From Margaritifera margaritifera (lineage: Eukaryota; Mollusca; Bivalvia; Unionida; Margaritiferidae), in NCBI GenBank assembly GCA_029931535.1, contig JAQPZY010000951.1:750535-814534 (forward strand): DNA of 64,000 bases. Direction: 5' to 3'. A model generated the notes under the pieces. The model made no database searches. It saw only the letters and a program-made list of their open reading frames with translations, and was not told the origin of the DNA. Position 1 is the first letter of the stretch; every line of letters begins with the position of its first letter. Both the position numbers and the translations under genes were made by a program. Below, one piece after another: positions 22,651-33,622 of the stretch.

Positions 22651-23194
22651 GATCCGAGAATTCCATATAATTACATATTGAATGGCGGTGGTCTATAATT
22701 AAACAATCTTCAATAAGGTGTTTACTTTCAAATGAACAGAAAAAAACATGTAAATGCTCACAAAATGTATATTTATTTTTGTGTCTTAAGCTAAGGCAGA
22801 CATTTAGAACAAATAACTAAAATCATTTTTGTTTTAGGCATGTATAAATGTATTTGAAATTGCCTCGAAACAATTTAATATGTTGAGTTGTTTAATTGTC
22901 GAAAGGATATGTTTGCACTGAACCTAAGAGAGACTTATACATCAACTTTTGTACTACATAGTTGTCATCTGTCTAACGTTTCAATTCAGCAAGAAGTACG
23001 ATATAATGTGGTAAGTCAAAGACAAGCACGTTGTCCTTGGGATGGTCGCTAGTGGCATAGAACTTCATCTTTCAGGTCATTTTAAAAGTTTTCTGTTTCA
23101 AAACGAATGCATACAGTATACGTCATGAATAGCCTCATTCCATCACCGTATTTTTTTCTCAGTTTGTTGTAGAATTGTTTTTCAGCTTGTTGTA
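22651..23194. other. Non-coding, nothing recognised
   Basis: No feature could be supported here. Confidence 0.5.
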
Positions 23195-23390
23195 GAATAT
23201 CCTCGAAGCGCCATATTTCGTGCCCTTAACGTGAATTTTAACGCGTTCGTTATAATATTGTGAGAATCTATTCAAATAACCATAGAATGTGTTCAACTAT
23301 ATGAACTTCATTTAATCCTCGTTAACAAAGTGTTGGAATTCATGAACATTAGTTCAGAATGTGTATGCGGAAATGACGCATCACTCGAGA
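23195..23390 (+). repeat. Dispersed repeat pair, copy 1
   Basis: CTTAACGTGAATT, GCGTTCGTTATAATATT, AATCTATTCAAATAA and GTGTTCAACTATAT occur here and again in the same order and orientation at 34430-34560, with substitutions and small indels. Family unknown, no coding capacity. Confidence 0.8.
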
Positions 23391-23582
23391 AAACAGCTAG
23401 CTAACGTAGAGGTTAAAGAGTTGAAAATCTGGGACAGTTCTAAAATGAACAGTAATTCTATGGAAATAAAAGAAATTGTAGCGACTAATGTTGCATCTTC
23501 AGTCCATTTGATCATCAACAGCTCGAGAAAGAAACGAAAGAAAACAAAACTTGACAATTATTTGCAGTGCGATCTCTGAGCT

Positions 23583-23632
<50 letters not shown>

Positions 23633-23642
23633 TGTATGTATA
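23583..23642. repeat. (TA)n then (TATG)n microsatellite
   Basis: TA at 23583-23605 passes directly into TATG units up to 23642. Confidence 0.96.
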
Positions 23643-23954
23643 CTGTATATGCTATTATGACATTATGAGGAAATAAATGCCCAAGATCCATATTATAAGT
23701 CAAAATTATAAACATTAACTCTTCGAAATAAGCTGCAGTTCTTTGAACTGCTAAATGGCTGACTCAGTCACTTTACATGTAATTCTTTATCTCCTAAAAT
23801 AATATCTCGTCATTTGCTACTCGATATTTGCTACTCCTATATCAGTGTCACCATCATGAATCAGTAAAGGCAAATGTTTTATGAAAATATGTGTTTGGAG
23901 TTCAAACTGATGTATCTTACGAAAGAGGACAAGAGGATGACATATTTTTCAATA

Positions 23955-23997
23955 TTCTTCTTCTTTTCTTATATCTTCGTCTTCTTCTTCTTCTTCT

Positions 23998-24051
<54 letters not shown>
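23955..24051. repeat. (TTC)n then (TC)n pyrimidine tract
   Basis: TTC-rich from about 23955, regular at 23981-24000, then TC to 24051. The strand asymmetry could allow triplex formation. Confidence 0.95.
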
Positions 24052-24052
<1 letters not shown>

Positions 24053-25187
24053 GCTCGCTTGCTCGCTCTCACATTTTCCCTCGATGATCGCCTAAGTCGT
24101 ATGTCTAAATCTTTGTCCGACTTTTAGAAGGATTTGTGATGATTTGATTGCTTGTAACATGCTTAGAAAAAAGTCAGTATGAGCAGTAAGGCCTACTTGG
24201 AAAGTTATTAATAATAATTCACGCTTTGACGCAATATAATCGGTTGATTCCTAATATCTGCGTCATTCATTTAGAGAATTTGAAGAAAAAAATATACATT
24301 TTCTCGAATTTGTAATATGATATGATCGTGCAGTCAACGCTTCTACATTACTGGCTGGTCGGTTCGTTCTAGAATGAATGCACTTTAAAAGCAAACCGTA
24401 TCAGTACGTTTGGATAAACTAATCCTTCATTAATTATAATGGTAACTTTTACTTCAAAAACGAATTTTTCATCTAAACATTATGTTCTACAATAAGCAAG
24501 AGAAATTAACATTTTGAAGAATTTCTCTATGTTTGACCTTTAAACTCTACTGGAACAATCGGCCGCATTTCCTTGAAACTGTTCTGAGATTTCACACATT
24601 GTTTTCTGTGTACAAATTATGTTCCATTGTAGCTTGTTGCTCTGCTGCCACTGTTATTGTCTTCATATTTTAGTATCGCGTACTTCCTGGAGCATAGAGC
24701 ATAGAGAAGCAATCAAATGTATGTAGCCAGACACAATATTCTTAACGTGTCTGGGATATATTTAGCTCTTAGCTGCCTTTCTGCGCATGCACACTGTCTT
24801 ATCCTTGGCATGGATATTCGACTTTTTTTAAACAATAGACCAATTATTTCTTCAGCCAAACAATTAAATTATCGATGTCTTCAATCAAAATCAAATATTA
24901 AGTGCTGCTTCAAAACAATAAACAACAAAAACGAAAGATTTGCCTCCAGCTATAAGAGTTACTCACTGAAAAGAAACTCCGATAAGTTTAAACTGAAAGC
25001 CTGCGCTTCTGGCTAATCAATTACTTTTATATATATTTATGGCGACATTGTCGCACTTTCTCCTTTTGATCTTGTATGCCTTGTGGTAGATGAACGTTTT
25101 AGGAGTCATAGGTTACATTATTTTAAAAATTTAATTTTACGTCTTTTTTATAAAGTATTTTAATTTTTTGTTATTTACAATATTCAG
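24052..25187. other. Non-coding or intronic, nothing recognised
   Basis: A 99-codon plus frame at 24717-25016 has no recognisable domain or splice context, and I do not call it a gene. Confidence 0.45.
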
Positions 25188-25224
25188 ATAAAGGTCAGAG
25201 AACAGATTCAAGCATATACTCGAG
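25188..25224 (+). CDS. Candidate 37-nt internal exon
   Basis: A pyrimidine-rich tract ends ...TTATTTACAATATTCAG at 25187, and a consensus donor CGAG|GTAAGT starts at 25225. The 37 nt between are open in two frames. Frame 1 gives IKVREQIQAYTR plus one base. If joined to the candidate exon at 27024-27082 the frame continues open. Very short exons with good splice signals occur by chance in 64 kb, so support is moderate at best. Product unknown. Confidence 0.35.
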
Positions 25225-27023
25225 GTAAGTGCACTCACACTTTCTCATTTTCATGCTGGAAAAATTGTACTTGAGAAATTAGTACAATGACCGCATGTAT
25301 AACAGCAGAGGACATTTTAAGTAGCGTCAGTTGCTATGGATATAGCTCATGAGTAAACTATCCTATAGCATAAATACAGAATTGCCTTGCTACAGTGGTC
25401 ACCTTTAATAATTAGGCATCCCAGATTTGCATGTGTCATCCAAAGGCACCAGTTCAAAGTTTCTTGCATATACGTTGCTTCAAAAAAATATAACAAAAGA
25501 AAATGCACCAGTTCCCAAACAGACGATTCTTGTCAGAAATAACAGAAGAGACAAGAATACTATTTTATACATAGCTACTCAACTGCATCGCTGGAACGCC
25601 ATTGTTACATTCGTTTCACGAGCACATTGTACATAGTTTCCTTTATAAAGGCCATAATGACGGTATGGCGCATTCCAGAGTGATGTAGACGTCCAGGCAG
25701 AAATTGTGCCAAAATGAAAGAATGGAGACCCCTGAGTCTGCGCGATTATTGAGGATGAGAAATTTATAATTTCAGTCATTGTAGATTTATATTTGTTCAC
25801 TTTTCATGTTATTTGTTTCTTCGTTTTTCCAAAGATGTGCGTATTGACATATATATTGATCGTATGTTTTTGCTGCCTTTCTTAGGCATTTGTTTGCTTT
25901 TGAAACGAAATTCCAAGAATTAGCTTCCTCTTAAAGTTTAGAAAAAAAATTCTTTCGGAAATTACCGTGACCCACAGAAGCATTTTAAAATTTAAATAAG
26001 GAATTGACCAAAATTAGATAGTTATTAACAGTTCTGGAACTTTAAACCGAACACTAACCCTAAAACAGTAAGCTCGCAACAAATAAAAATACAAAATGAT
26101 CCACTTATAAATTCAAATTGCAGCACTGCAAATAATTAATATATGCATTATGACAGTTACAGAACACTTGTACATTTTAAATCAATTCCATATTGTGTAG
26201 GAGTACGAGGTCGTTGCTTCGAAACAGCTCTCGCACCGAATGGGCAACGATGACATTTCTAGCACACGTGCTTTTTGTGCACTACCACACTCTTAGTGTC
26301 CTCTTAGTCAAACACACCCTAGCAGAATGTAAGCAGGAATGATTTCAAAACTGTTGTAAGGAGCCGGTATAAACATCTTGATATAAGTCAATGTAAAGTC
26401 AATGAAGTCTATACCTGAGCTGTTGTAAATTTTGCATACCAAGATTGCGGACAGATTAGTAGGAGCGCTGTTAACGCTAACCATTTTCTCACTCTGACGT
26501 TTTTATCGTGCCTACATCGACTTTCCTAAGATTAGTGACCCGAGAGACGTACTCGTTTATGTGATCCTAAATATCGATGAGATGAGATACATGCAGTTTA
26601 CTAATCTGCCATTGATCGTCTTACCGCCAACTGATCCATTGTCTTAGAACAGATTCCGCCACTGTTTAACAACAATACGAACCACATATAAAGTGCTATT
26701 CAAACAGTTTTTAATTCTTCTTAATATTCTACTTTGTGGTCAATGTACAAACGTTGCTCCAGTCAAGAACACGTGAAGCATTTTTGACCGTCCCATTGCG
26801 ACAGCTCACAGAGATATCTATTGTGGCATTCTGGGCTGTGGTTCCACATTAAATGTAATTACATTAGCGCAAGTGAATATGTTCAATATACAATCCTTAA
26901 ATATTTCGTCTGGCTGTGTAGAAAGTGTAACTATCTCGACTTATATTCTAATTTGACTTTTATTGACACCTCTTTTTCGTTGGTGCAAAGTCGAGATTCT
27001 CTTCTCTCGTTTTCACAATGCAG
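25225..27023. other. Possible intron, nothing else recognised
   Basis: AT-rich sequence between two candidate exons, with no repeats identified. Confidence 0.4.
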
Positions 27024-27082
27024 GGGAGATAATCAAGACACCGAAACCTTCAACACAACCACAAATTATCTCTCCTCATCAG
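27024..27082 (+). CDS. Candidate 59-nt internal exon
   Basis: Acceptor-like ...CGTTTTCACAATGCAG ends at 27023 and a donor TCAG|GTGAGAATG begins at 27083. Two frames are open: EIIKTPKPSTQPQIISPHQ, which follows in phase from 25188-25224, and GDNQDTETFNTTTNYLSSS. Pro/Thr/Ser-rich composition fits a secreted linker or mucin-like region. Only RNA evidence could decide. Confidence 0.38.
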
Positions 27083-27360
27083 GTGAGAATGCATATGATA
27101 TGTTTACGAGCTGAGAAGCTTTAAAGCTGTAAATCGAGGTGGTATTATTGAGAATCTAGATATAAAATGTCTCAGATATAAATTTGGAGAATTATATTCT
27201 ACGTATGCTCTTCGAACTTAATATATGAGGTTTGATTTGACTATGTATATGAGGTTTTATGTGACTGACTATATGAGGACTGATGTGCCCGGAGACAACG
27301 ACGTAATATAGAAAGTATTTCCCTTACGATATATTATTATAAATTCCTAATGATAATTAG

Positions 27361-27402
27361 AAAGCTCAATACTGTAGAGGCTACATCAAGCTATCAATTG
27401 AG
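27361..27402 (+). CDS. Candidate 42-nt internal exon
   Basis: The bases before it read ...CCTAATGATAATTAG and a consensus donor GAG|GTAAGTG begins at 27403. The 42 nt translate as KAQYCRGYIKLSIE, phase 0 at both ends, consistent with the end phase of the preceding candidate. The acceptor is weak because its pyrimidine tract is poor. Confidence 0.28.
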
Positions 27403-27544
27403 GTAAGTGAAGAAGGCACAGGTATGAAAGGAGTCATTGCATTAGCAGTCATTTATGTACAGCAAACACCCTGCTTATCTTTTATTACGTTTTCTGAAGA
27501 TGAAACGAAAGAGAAAGCATAGACACAAATGCATTCCAAGACTT

Positions 27545-27870
27545 TAGATTGTCAACAATCGACGATAAATATCCTGAAATTGGTATTTGCCTGTTCAGAT
27601 ATATTACAACTTAAATTAAAATAAGTTATAATGAACTTGTTCACTTTTATTCCACGAAAAAAGCACAAAACTTAAACAAGTATCAGTATATACTTTTTAT
27701 ATTTTACAGGTAACACATAAAATATGAAATTTTCATATATCTTGTCTTCCTTCGATCAAACATAAATGTCATACATGAACTCTGCGCCCTTGACAATCTT
27801 TTTGCTTGATATCTGTCTTCTTCATCGTCGTAGTGTAATTTTGAAAATGTGACTGTGAGGTTCAGCAAAC
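27545..27870 (+). repeat. Diverged partial relative of the 2,248-bp duplication unit
   Basis: Positions 27576-27745 align with 9935-10125 (TTTGC-GGTTCAGA-ATATTA, TTTATTTCCACGA, AAACAAGTATC-GTATATACTT, ATTTTACAG). Positions 27785-27850 align with about 10745-10820 (CCTTGAGAATCTT, TGCTTGATAT). The intervening 600 bp or so of the unit are missing. The tandem unit therefore contains, or is, an older dispersed repeat. Confidence 0.65.
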
Positions 27871-28104
27871 ATTTTCAAGTACACACGACCACTAAATGAA
27901 TTCAACAGAGTGGTCTTACTTTTGAGGGTGATTTTAATAACAGGGTTCACATTACATCATATAGCATATTGAGATATGTAGTTAGGTGGGTAGGTAGGTA
28001 GCTATGAATAGAAAACGTGTAAGCAAAGAACTTAATTTGTCTCATATATGCGGTTTTAAGTATATCAGAAAAACCGAAAAAACCTATACAAATGAATTAA
28101 TCTT

Positions 28105-28305
28105 TACATATCAGATTTGATGACAAAGACGTTGAACAGAAGTCCAGTAGCAGAACACTTCTCATCCATAGGCCATAAGAACTGCAATTGCCCACAACCG
28201 CAACTGGAGTTCCGAAACCAGTAAAGAAAAGGAATCCCACTGGATACGCCGTCTAAGAACGTTGAAACCAAGCGGCTTAAATCAAAAAGATTCCAAACGG
28301 ACACC
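28105..28305 (+). pseudogene. Penelope-like element, GIY-YIG endonuclease C-terminal remnant
   Basis: The plus strand reads SPVAEHFSSIGHKNC, matching the 'PVxxHFxxxGH' motif typical of Penelope-like element endonuclease tails. After a frame break it reads KEKESHWIRRLRTLKPSGLN, matching 'RExxWIxxLxTLxPxGLN', the usual C-terminus of that domain. The catalytic GIY-YIG part and the reverse transcriptase are absent, so this is a short dead fragment. The family call rests on these two motifs in the right order and spacing. A second Penelope fragment lies at 46787-47290. Confidence 0.65.
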
Positions 28306-29365
28306 CAAACGCAAATAAAATAAAATCATAATCTGTTAAATCATTTATTGTTTGTTACTATTTAGTAATTGCATTTGACAAAGACTCAGTCAAAGTCGAT
28401 AGCGCTCAGTCTATCAGACTAGTTACAAAAACTAGTGGGGGGTGGAGGGGGAGAGGAAGGACACTGCTGACCGTAGGTGTACCTTTTTGACAGAAAAAGC
28501 CTATGTTAAGAGTTGCGCTGTTATAATGACAGTTATAATTTCACAATGAATATTTACATTGATTTTTTTCCTGTAAAAAAGAAGTAGAATTTATATGTGA
28601 AATAAAGCAAATTAAAGCTAACATTGTGGACAGATATGTATTTTTAAATAAAGAATCAAGATTAAGAGCAAAATGGCAAGTTTACAAATTACATTGTGTA
28701 CTGTGGACTGATTACGTTCTCCACACAATCACTAAATGATAACATGCCAGGATAATCAAGTAAGTATTTAAACTGGATCAGCAATACAACAGAATTGAGT
28801 CAGCCGACTGAAGAGGGTCTTCTTCATATAGTCTGTCATAACTGAAACCAATACAGACAAAAATCTGCATAACATATTTAAAACTTAAGGCTTGTAACGC
28901 CCTGGTCAACAATAACGATAACTATAAAGCAATTAGTAACATTTATTAGGGAACAAGGACAATACTGAAGCTCTAATTCTTACCAATGCCAAATTAAATG
29001 TTTATTTACATACATGGTGACTTATGTATCAGTTTTTGCCGTAATTGATTTAAAATTCTACATAAAGGATTTATTTACCATTACAAAATTAATGTGAAAT
29101 AATTCGTTTATTACTAGCTTTCTCCAAGTTATCCTCTCTGTCACTTTTCATATAGTATGTCCATATTGATTTATCCAGTAATCCAAAAGGACGGCATAAT
29201 TGTGCCAAAAGTTGATCTTACCCGTACGCATTAGAAGTACTAATTGTATATTGCAGCTTCCTTCTAGCAGATGCTAGGCCAAATATAGAATGTTGTCAAT
29301 CCAATAATAGTAACTTCAGCATACGGGGATTAACTTTACGCCGTAGGATTACATGAAATCACACT
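28306..29365. other. Non-coding with a G-rich tract
   Basis: A G-rich run at 28435-28460 (GTGGGGGGTGGAGGGGGAG) could form a G-quadruplex on the plus strand. Nothing else recognised. Confidence 0.5.
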
Positions 29366-29890
29366 TTAGGGTCAAACGGGAATTTAACATGGAAATGGCA
29401 ATATGGGGTTAAACGGGAAATATAATGTTAGAAATGTCCCTCCATTAAGTTTAAAAATATATGGGTCAAACGGGAATTTAACATGGAAATGGCATTATGG
29501 GGTCAAACGGGAATTTAACATGGAAATGGCACTATGGGGTCAAACGGGAAATGTAATGCTAAAATTTGAACATAGGTTTAACATTATAGGATTATATAGG
29601 GTCAAACGAGCAATGTAATGTGAGCTAGTTATGTACTATCCAACATCTACTAATTTACTATCCAACACCCCACACATACTATCCAATACCTAGTTATCTA
29701 CTAATCATCCAACACGCTGTGTGTAGTGACCAAGACCCTACTATCCAATACTGCACATTTACTATCCAACACGCCGTGTGTGACGAACAATACTTAGTCA
29801 TCTACTATCCAACGTCTAATTATCTACAATTATCCAAAACCCCACACATACTATCCCACATGCCACACATACTACCGAACGCTCCAGACA
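29366..29890. repeat. Left arm minisatellites
   Basis: About six copies of a 36-bp unit containing GGTCAAACGGGAATTTAAC at 29366-29612 are followed by about twelve short units containing ACTATCCAACA with CACACATACT at 29635-29885. The same two families, in mirror order and reverse complement, form the right arm. Confidence 0.85.
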
Positions 29891-30037
29891 CTATACCCAC
29901 AAACACAAGAGGGGGATATGGTTTTAAGTTTTAGTATTTTACGAGGAGTTTTGGTTTTTATGAATAGACATACACAACATAAAACACATAGATTTCTCAA
30001 TGATTGAGTAGTATCTCAGTTTCTAAGAGAAATGGGT

Positions 30038-30053
30038 GGCCTTGAAAAGGGCC
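30038..30053 (-). promoter_or_regulatory. Histone-type mRNA 3' stem-loop, left
   Basis: On the minus strand GGCCCT-TTTC-AAGGCC has a six-base stem with one mismatched pair and a four-base loop. It is preceded by CCAAC and followed by ACCCA, the flanks expected of metazoan replication-dependent histone mRNAs. It marks the 3' end of the minus-strand gene remnant. Confidence 0.75.
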
Positions 30054-30690
30054 GTTGGGCGTTGTCCTGGATCGATGATGTTTGTCTATATTCAGAACAA
30101 CTGCACCTCCAAGCCCGGGCTCGGCAACAAGGGCATATCTGGACCAAGTTCTCTGTTGTTCGGCGGACGGAGAGATTGATCCTAACATCAATCCATTCGT
30201 CTCCATCTCCAAGTCCTCTCGTAAGGAAACAAGGGTAGTTGTTGTTGTTGTTGTTGTTATTGTTGTTGCTGCTGCTACTCTTTTTTTCTCTGTCGCAGTC
30301 TCTTTTGCGCCTTCTTCTGGATGCCATTCAGTCTCTGGAAACTCCTTTCTTCTCTTTAGTTACTGTACCCTCCTTTATTCCACCCATGACATCTTGATTT
30401 TCTTCCACATCCTTATCCATGACGTTTTCGTACAGTTTATCTGCATCTTCGTGGGGTATGACTCCATTTCCTCTGCCCGACCCAGGAGGCATTCAACCGA
30501 GTCCATTAAAATGATTTGCCTCTCTTGCCTTTCACACTCTGCAAAGATAACAAATCGCACAAAGTCAAATTGAAGCCATTCTCTTCTGGACGAATACTCG
30601 AAACAACAGCAGAAACCCTGCTATCAATCCGAGTATAAGAGGTATTCAGTGCATGTGCACCCCAAAACAACGTCTTCATTTCAATAATGT
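30054..30690 (-). pseudogene. Minus-strand gene of the stem-loop element
   Basis: An ATG at about 30676 opens 57 codons (MKTLFWGAHALNTSYTRIDS...) to a TAA. Another frame continues (AECERQERQIILMDSVECLL, MQINCTKTSWIRMWKKIKM). Later come a basic stretch (KKAQKRLRQRKK) and a CAA/CAG-rich Gln-rich tract, then the region leading into the stem-loop. The last 250 bp or so match the copy at 50980-51260, including the Gln-rich tract and LVAEPG-GGA. There are several stops and frame changes. It does not resemble any histone. Function unknown. Confidence 0.5.
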
Positions 30691-30740
30691 GTATTGTACT
30701 TGAACTCTTCAGCAGTGGTATATCGTAGGAACTCTCGTGC

Positions 30741-30743
<3 letters not shown>

Positions 30744-30830
<87 letters not shown>

Positions 30831-30831
30831 T
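30744..30831. repeat. (TA)n(GT)n(TA)n microsatellite
   Basis: Composite tract between the two divergent gene remnants, in the likely promoter interval. Confidence 0.97.
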
Positions 30832-30917
30832 AATAGTAAAGACACACGCGTTCTAAATTTTGTCACACGCGTTCTGATTGGTAGAACACCCCAATTAGTT
30901 TCGATCCGGTCCTAGAC

Positions 30918-30928
30918 TCTATATAGAG
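30918..30928 (+). promoter_or_regulatory. TATA box of the plus-strand gene
   Basis: CTATATAGAGG lies about 55 bases before the ATG at 30975. That gives a very short 5' leader, as in histone and many viral genes. Confidence 0.5.
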
Positions 30929-30974
30929 GAACGTTGGCCCACCGTATCATCTGTTCTCAGGACAACCCAACAAG

Positions 30975-31201
30975 ATGTGGGCAAGCGTTGAATACTCCCC
31001 CATCATTTCCAGCATGCTGTTTAAATACGGAGTACCCTATGTATATCCAGGCAACGTGGGCGATCACAAGCATTACCTACACACCTATTTGGAAGAGAAG
31101 AGTCTATGTGGAGAGACAAGGATACCTCAAGCGAGTGTAAGGAGAAGCTTGCAAACAAGATATGTGAAGCAGTGCCACCCGTGTTCAGCTTCTTTGGTTA
31201 A
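30975..31201 (+). pseudogene. Plus-strand gene of the stem-loop element, one apparent frameshift
   Basis: ATG at 30975 opens MWASVEYSPIISSMLFKYGV..., rich in Tyr, Pro and Gly, and runs on as ...DHKHYLHTYLEEKSLCGE. Around 31105-31120 coding character moves to another frame (DKDTSSECKEKLANKICEAV), ending in TAA at 31199-31201, only ten bases before the histone-type stem-loop. TATA box, short leader, short coding region and stem-loop together make a complete minimal transcription unit apart from the frame break. The alternative is that the ATG frame is the real one; it runs through the stem-loop to 31223. The product is not recognised and is not a histone. Confidence 0.5.
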
Positions 31202-31211
31202 CCACCCCAAC

Positions 31212-31227
31212 GGCCCTTTTTAGGGCC
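31212..31227 (+). promoter_or_regulatory. Histone-type mRNA 3' stem-loop, right
   Basis: GGCCCT-TTTT-AGGGCC has a perfect six-base stem and four-base loop. It is preceded by CCCCAAC and followed by ACCAAA. Downstream, TTCTCTTAGAAAC-GAGATACCACT is shared with the left copy and could include a processing element that binds U7 RNA. Confidence 0.85.
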
Positions 31228-31499
31228 ACCAAATTCTCTTAGAAACAGAGATACCACTCGATCATTGCCACTATGCCACTGTGTTTCATGTTTGTGTATG
31301 TATATCTATGTTCATAAAAGCTCAAACTTAAAACACCAGACCCATCCTGTGCGATAGTGGGTATAGTGTTTATTATAAACACTCCTACCCTTTGGGTTGT
31401 GATAATATGCTTGTATGTATGTAAGTATAGTATGTATAATAATACTCCTCTGTGATATTGTGTGATTTTATTCCCTTTCTTTTTCATCCTATCCTTTTC

Positions 31500-31976
31500 T
31501 TTGGATAGTAGGTGTGCGGTTTTGGTCACTACATACAAAGTGTTGGATAGTATGTATGGCGTGTTGGGCAGTATGTGTGTGGTATCGGATAGTAGATATC
31601 TACGTGTAGGATAATAGTTGACTAAGTATTGGTTACTGCACCTGGCATGTTGGATAGTAAATCTGGCGTATTGAATAGTATGTGTGGGATATTGGTCACT
31701 ACACATGGCATGTTGGATAGTGGATAACTGGGTATTGGATAGTACATGTGGGGTGTTGGATACTAGTTCACTGGATGTTGGATAGTAGACAACTTTTTCA
31801 CATTACATTTCCGGTTCGAGCCTATATAATCCCATAATGCTAAACCTATGGACACGTTTTTAAACATTACATTTCCCGTTTGACCCCCTTAGTGCCATTT
31901 CAATGTTAAATTCCCGTTTGACCCCACAGTGACATCTCAATATTAAAAATATTATTTCCAGTCTGACCCCATATTG
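31500..31976. repeat. Right arm minisatellites
   Basis: Reverse complements of the left-arm families: TGTTGGATAGTA-type units at about 31503-31790, then CCCGTTTGACCCC-type units at about 31805-31976. Confidence 0.85.
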
Positions 31977-33298
31977 CCACATATTACTACTCTCAATGAC
32001 ACTCCTGTGTATACTCTAAACACTGCTCTAACCATGTAGGTTTTATCTTTGTAACATGTATTAGATGTTTACCGCACGTATTTTCTCCAAAACCGAATTA
32101 AATATATAGCACCAGTACGACTACTTCTTAAAGATTTAGAAAAAGGTAGGATGGATGATAAAATAGGAAACGTTGCACCACAGGGGTTCGCATCGTTGTT
32201 TACAATTTACCTTTAAATAATAAAGACACTATATATTACAATACATTATATGAAGTACATATACTATTTATAGGTATATTGTAAGCATCGATGCGAGCTC
32301 AAGTGAGTTTTACAATATAATAATAGGCATTCGCATTAAACAGGCACCACTCACAACATTGCAATTACAATATATACCATAACCATAAACAATGATATAA
32401 TGTCAATATCCATGGTTCTAACTATTTTTATATTTAGTGATGTATCTCAAATCGTACCCCAAGTCCATATAGAGTCTCTGTTTAATTAGTCACTCCACGT
32501 GAAAACGAGGCTGGGCACGGGGTCGTGCGTCAGCTAACATGCAGGTATTGATAAACATTGACAACATTGAGTTAGTAAAGAAATTAAATGAAAATAAATA
32601 AAATTGCTTACCTGGCAGAAGCCATCATGACATAAATATATAACGATTGATCATACTATCCAATTATACCACCGTTTTCTTCTGAGCTTTTATCTTTGTT
32701 TTCATGTGATATACTTGCAACATTTATACATGCCCTTGTCAAAAAGTCACACTATTAATTGCTTCCTTTGTCACTTGAAATTGATACATTATGCTGTGAT
32801 CTAAATAAGCATTGTTTTACAAAAATGCGCTCTGAAACAGAGCGGGCGAAACTTATTTTCCAAATGTATTTATAAGTCTGTAGTTTTTGGTTTTGCGAAG
32901 TTTGCTTATAAATTCCATATAATTCTTGATTGTAAGCGTTTGAGCCATGATATACAAATACAACTGACGTCTTCAAACGGCAGTGATCGATCAAATGAGT
33001 ACGACTTTGATGTGATTTATAATATTCTGAGTATCAGTTATAATATTTTCAACGGTTCTGCTTCCGTCGTATTTAAAACAAGTTGGATTGGCGTAAATGT
33101 CGCCATGTGTTTTATCACTAAAAGAGATATACCAGTGATTATACATATTTGTACTGGCTTTTGCAAAGTTTTTTACTACTAAAGTCATGTTATTTCTGGG
33201 TATGTTAGTGTGAGTATCCAAATTTGGTAGAACTGACTGTTTGGATTGTGAGACCTCATTTATGTAGTCTTCTATCACTCCACTTCAGCTATCAAACT
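31977..33298. other. Non-coding, nothing recognised
   Basis: AT-rich sequence with several short overlapping open frames on both strands that look random. A poly-C run follows at 33299-33309. Confidence 0.45.
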
Positions 33299-33622
33299 CC
33301 CCCCCCCCATATAACTTTTCCTAATTTAGAATATTTTAAAATGTCTTTTGTTTATCTTATCGAAGGAGTCATACTGCCCAGAACGCCAAACGCATGAATT
33401 CTCAGGACGGATTTACCAAACACTAAGGATAAAACCGTATACGCCATTACAAAGAGGATTGTCACTGAAATATTTTTTAAATAGAAATGTATCGATTTAG
33501 TGTAGAAATTCAGAGCAATAATGTAGATATTCAATTCAGTCCCATTCGTTCTTGTATAAAACATCCATATGCATAGACAGTGTACAAGAACACAATCAAG
33601 GAAAGATTAGTTACACCTCGCA

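Larger units (their letters stand above)
29366..31976. mobile_element. Element with long inverted arms and two divergent genes ending in histone-type stem-loops
   Basis: Positions 29366-30060 and the reverse complement of 31205-31976 match in the same order. The order is a GGTCAAACGGGAATTTAAC-type repeat (about 36 bp per unit), then an ACTATCCAACA-type repeat (about 20-27 bp), then a unique part (TTTTAAGTTT, TTTTATGAA, GAGTAGTATCTCAGTTTCTA), then a histone-like stem-loop. Arms are about 700-770 bp and clearly diverged. The 1.15-kb interior holds one gene remnant per strand, transcribed outward from a central region with a (TA)n(GT)n(TA)n tract. I know no named family with this structure. Parvovirus-like, bidnavirus-like or DNA-transposon origins are only ideas. 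Confidence 0.65.

Noticed and set aside
24717..25016. 99-codon plus frame
   Set aside because: Cys-containing and open, but without signal peptide logic, domain or splice context. Chance is likely.
29635..29885. CRISPR-like array of ACTATCCAACA repeats
   Set aside because: Repeats are degenerate, spacing is irregular and spacers are not unique. They form part of a eukaryotic element's inverted arms.
30082..30573. 163-codon plus frame
   Set aside because: It is antisense to the minus-strand gene of the stem-loop element. Its poly-Val stretch is the (GTT)n complement of the Gln-rich tract.
30054..31201. True histone gene pair
   Set aside because: The divergent layout and stem-loops suggested it, but no histone-fold or H1-like sequence is found in any frame on either strand.
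31212..31227. Rho-independent bacterial terminator
   Set aside because: The stem is GC-rich but has no following U-run. The CCAAC...ACCA flanks are those of animal histone mRNA, and the DNA is eukaryotic.
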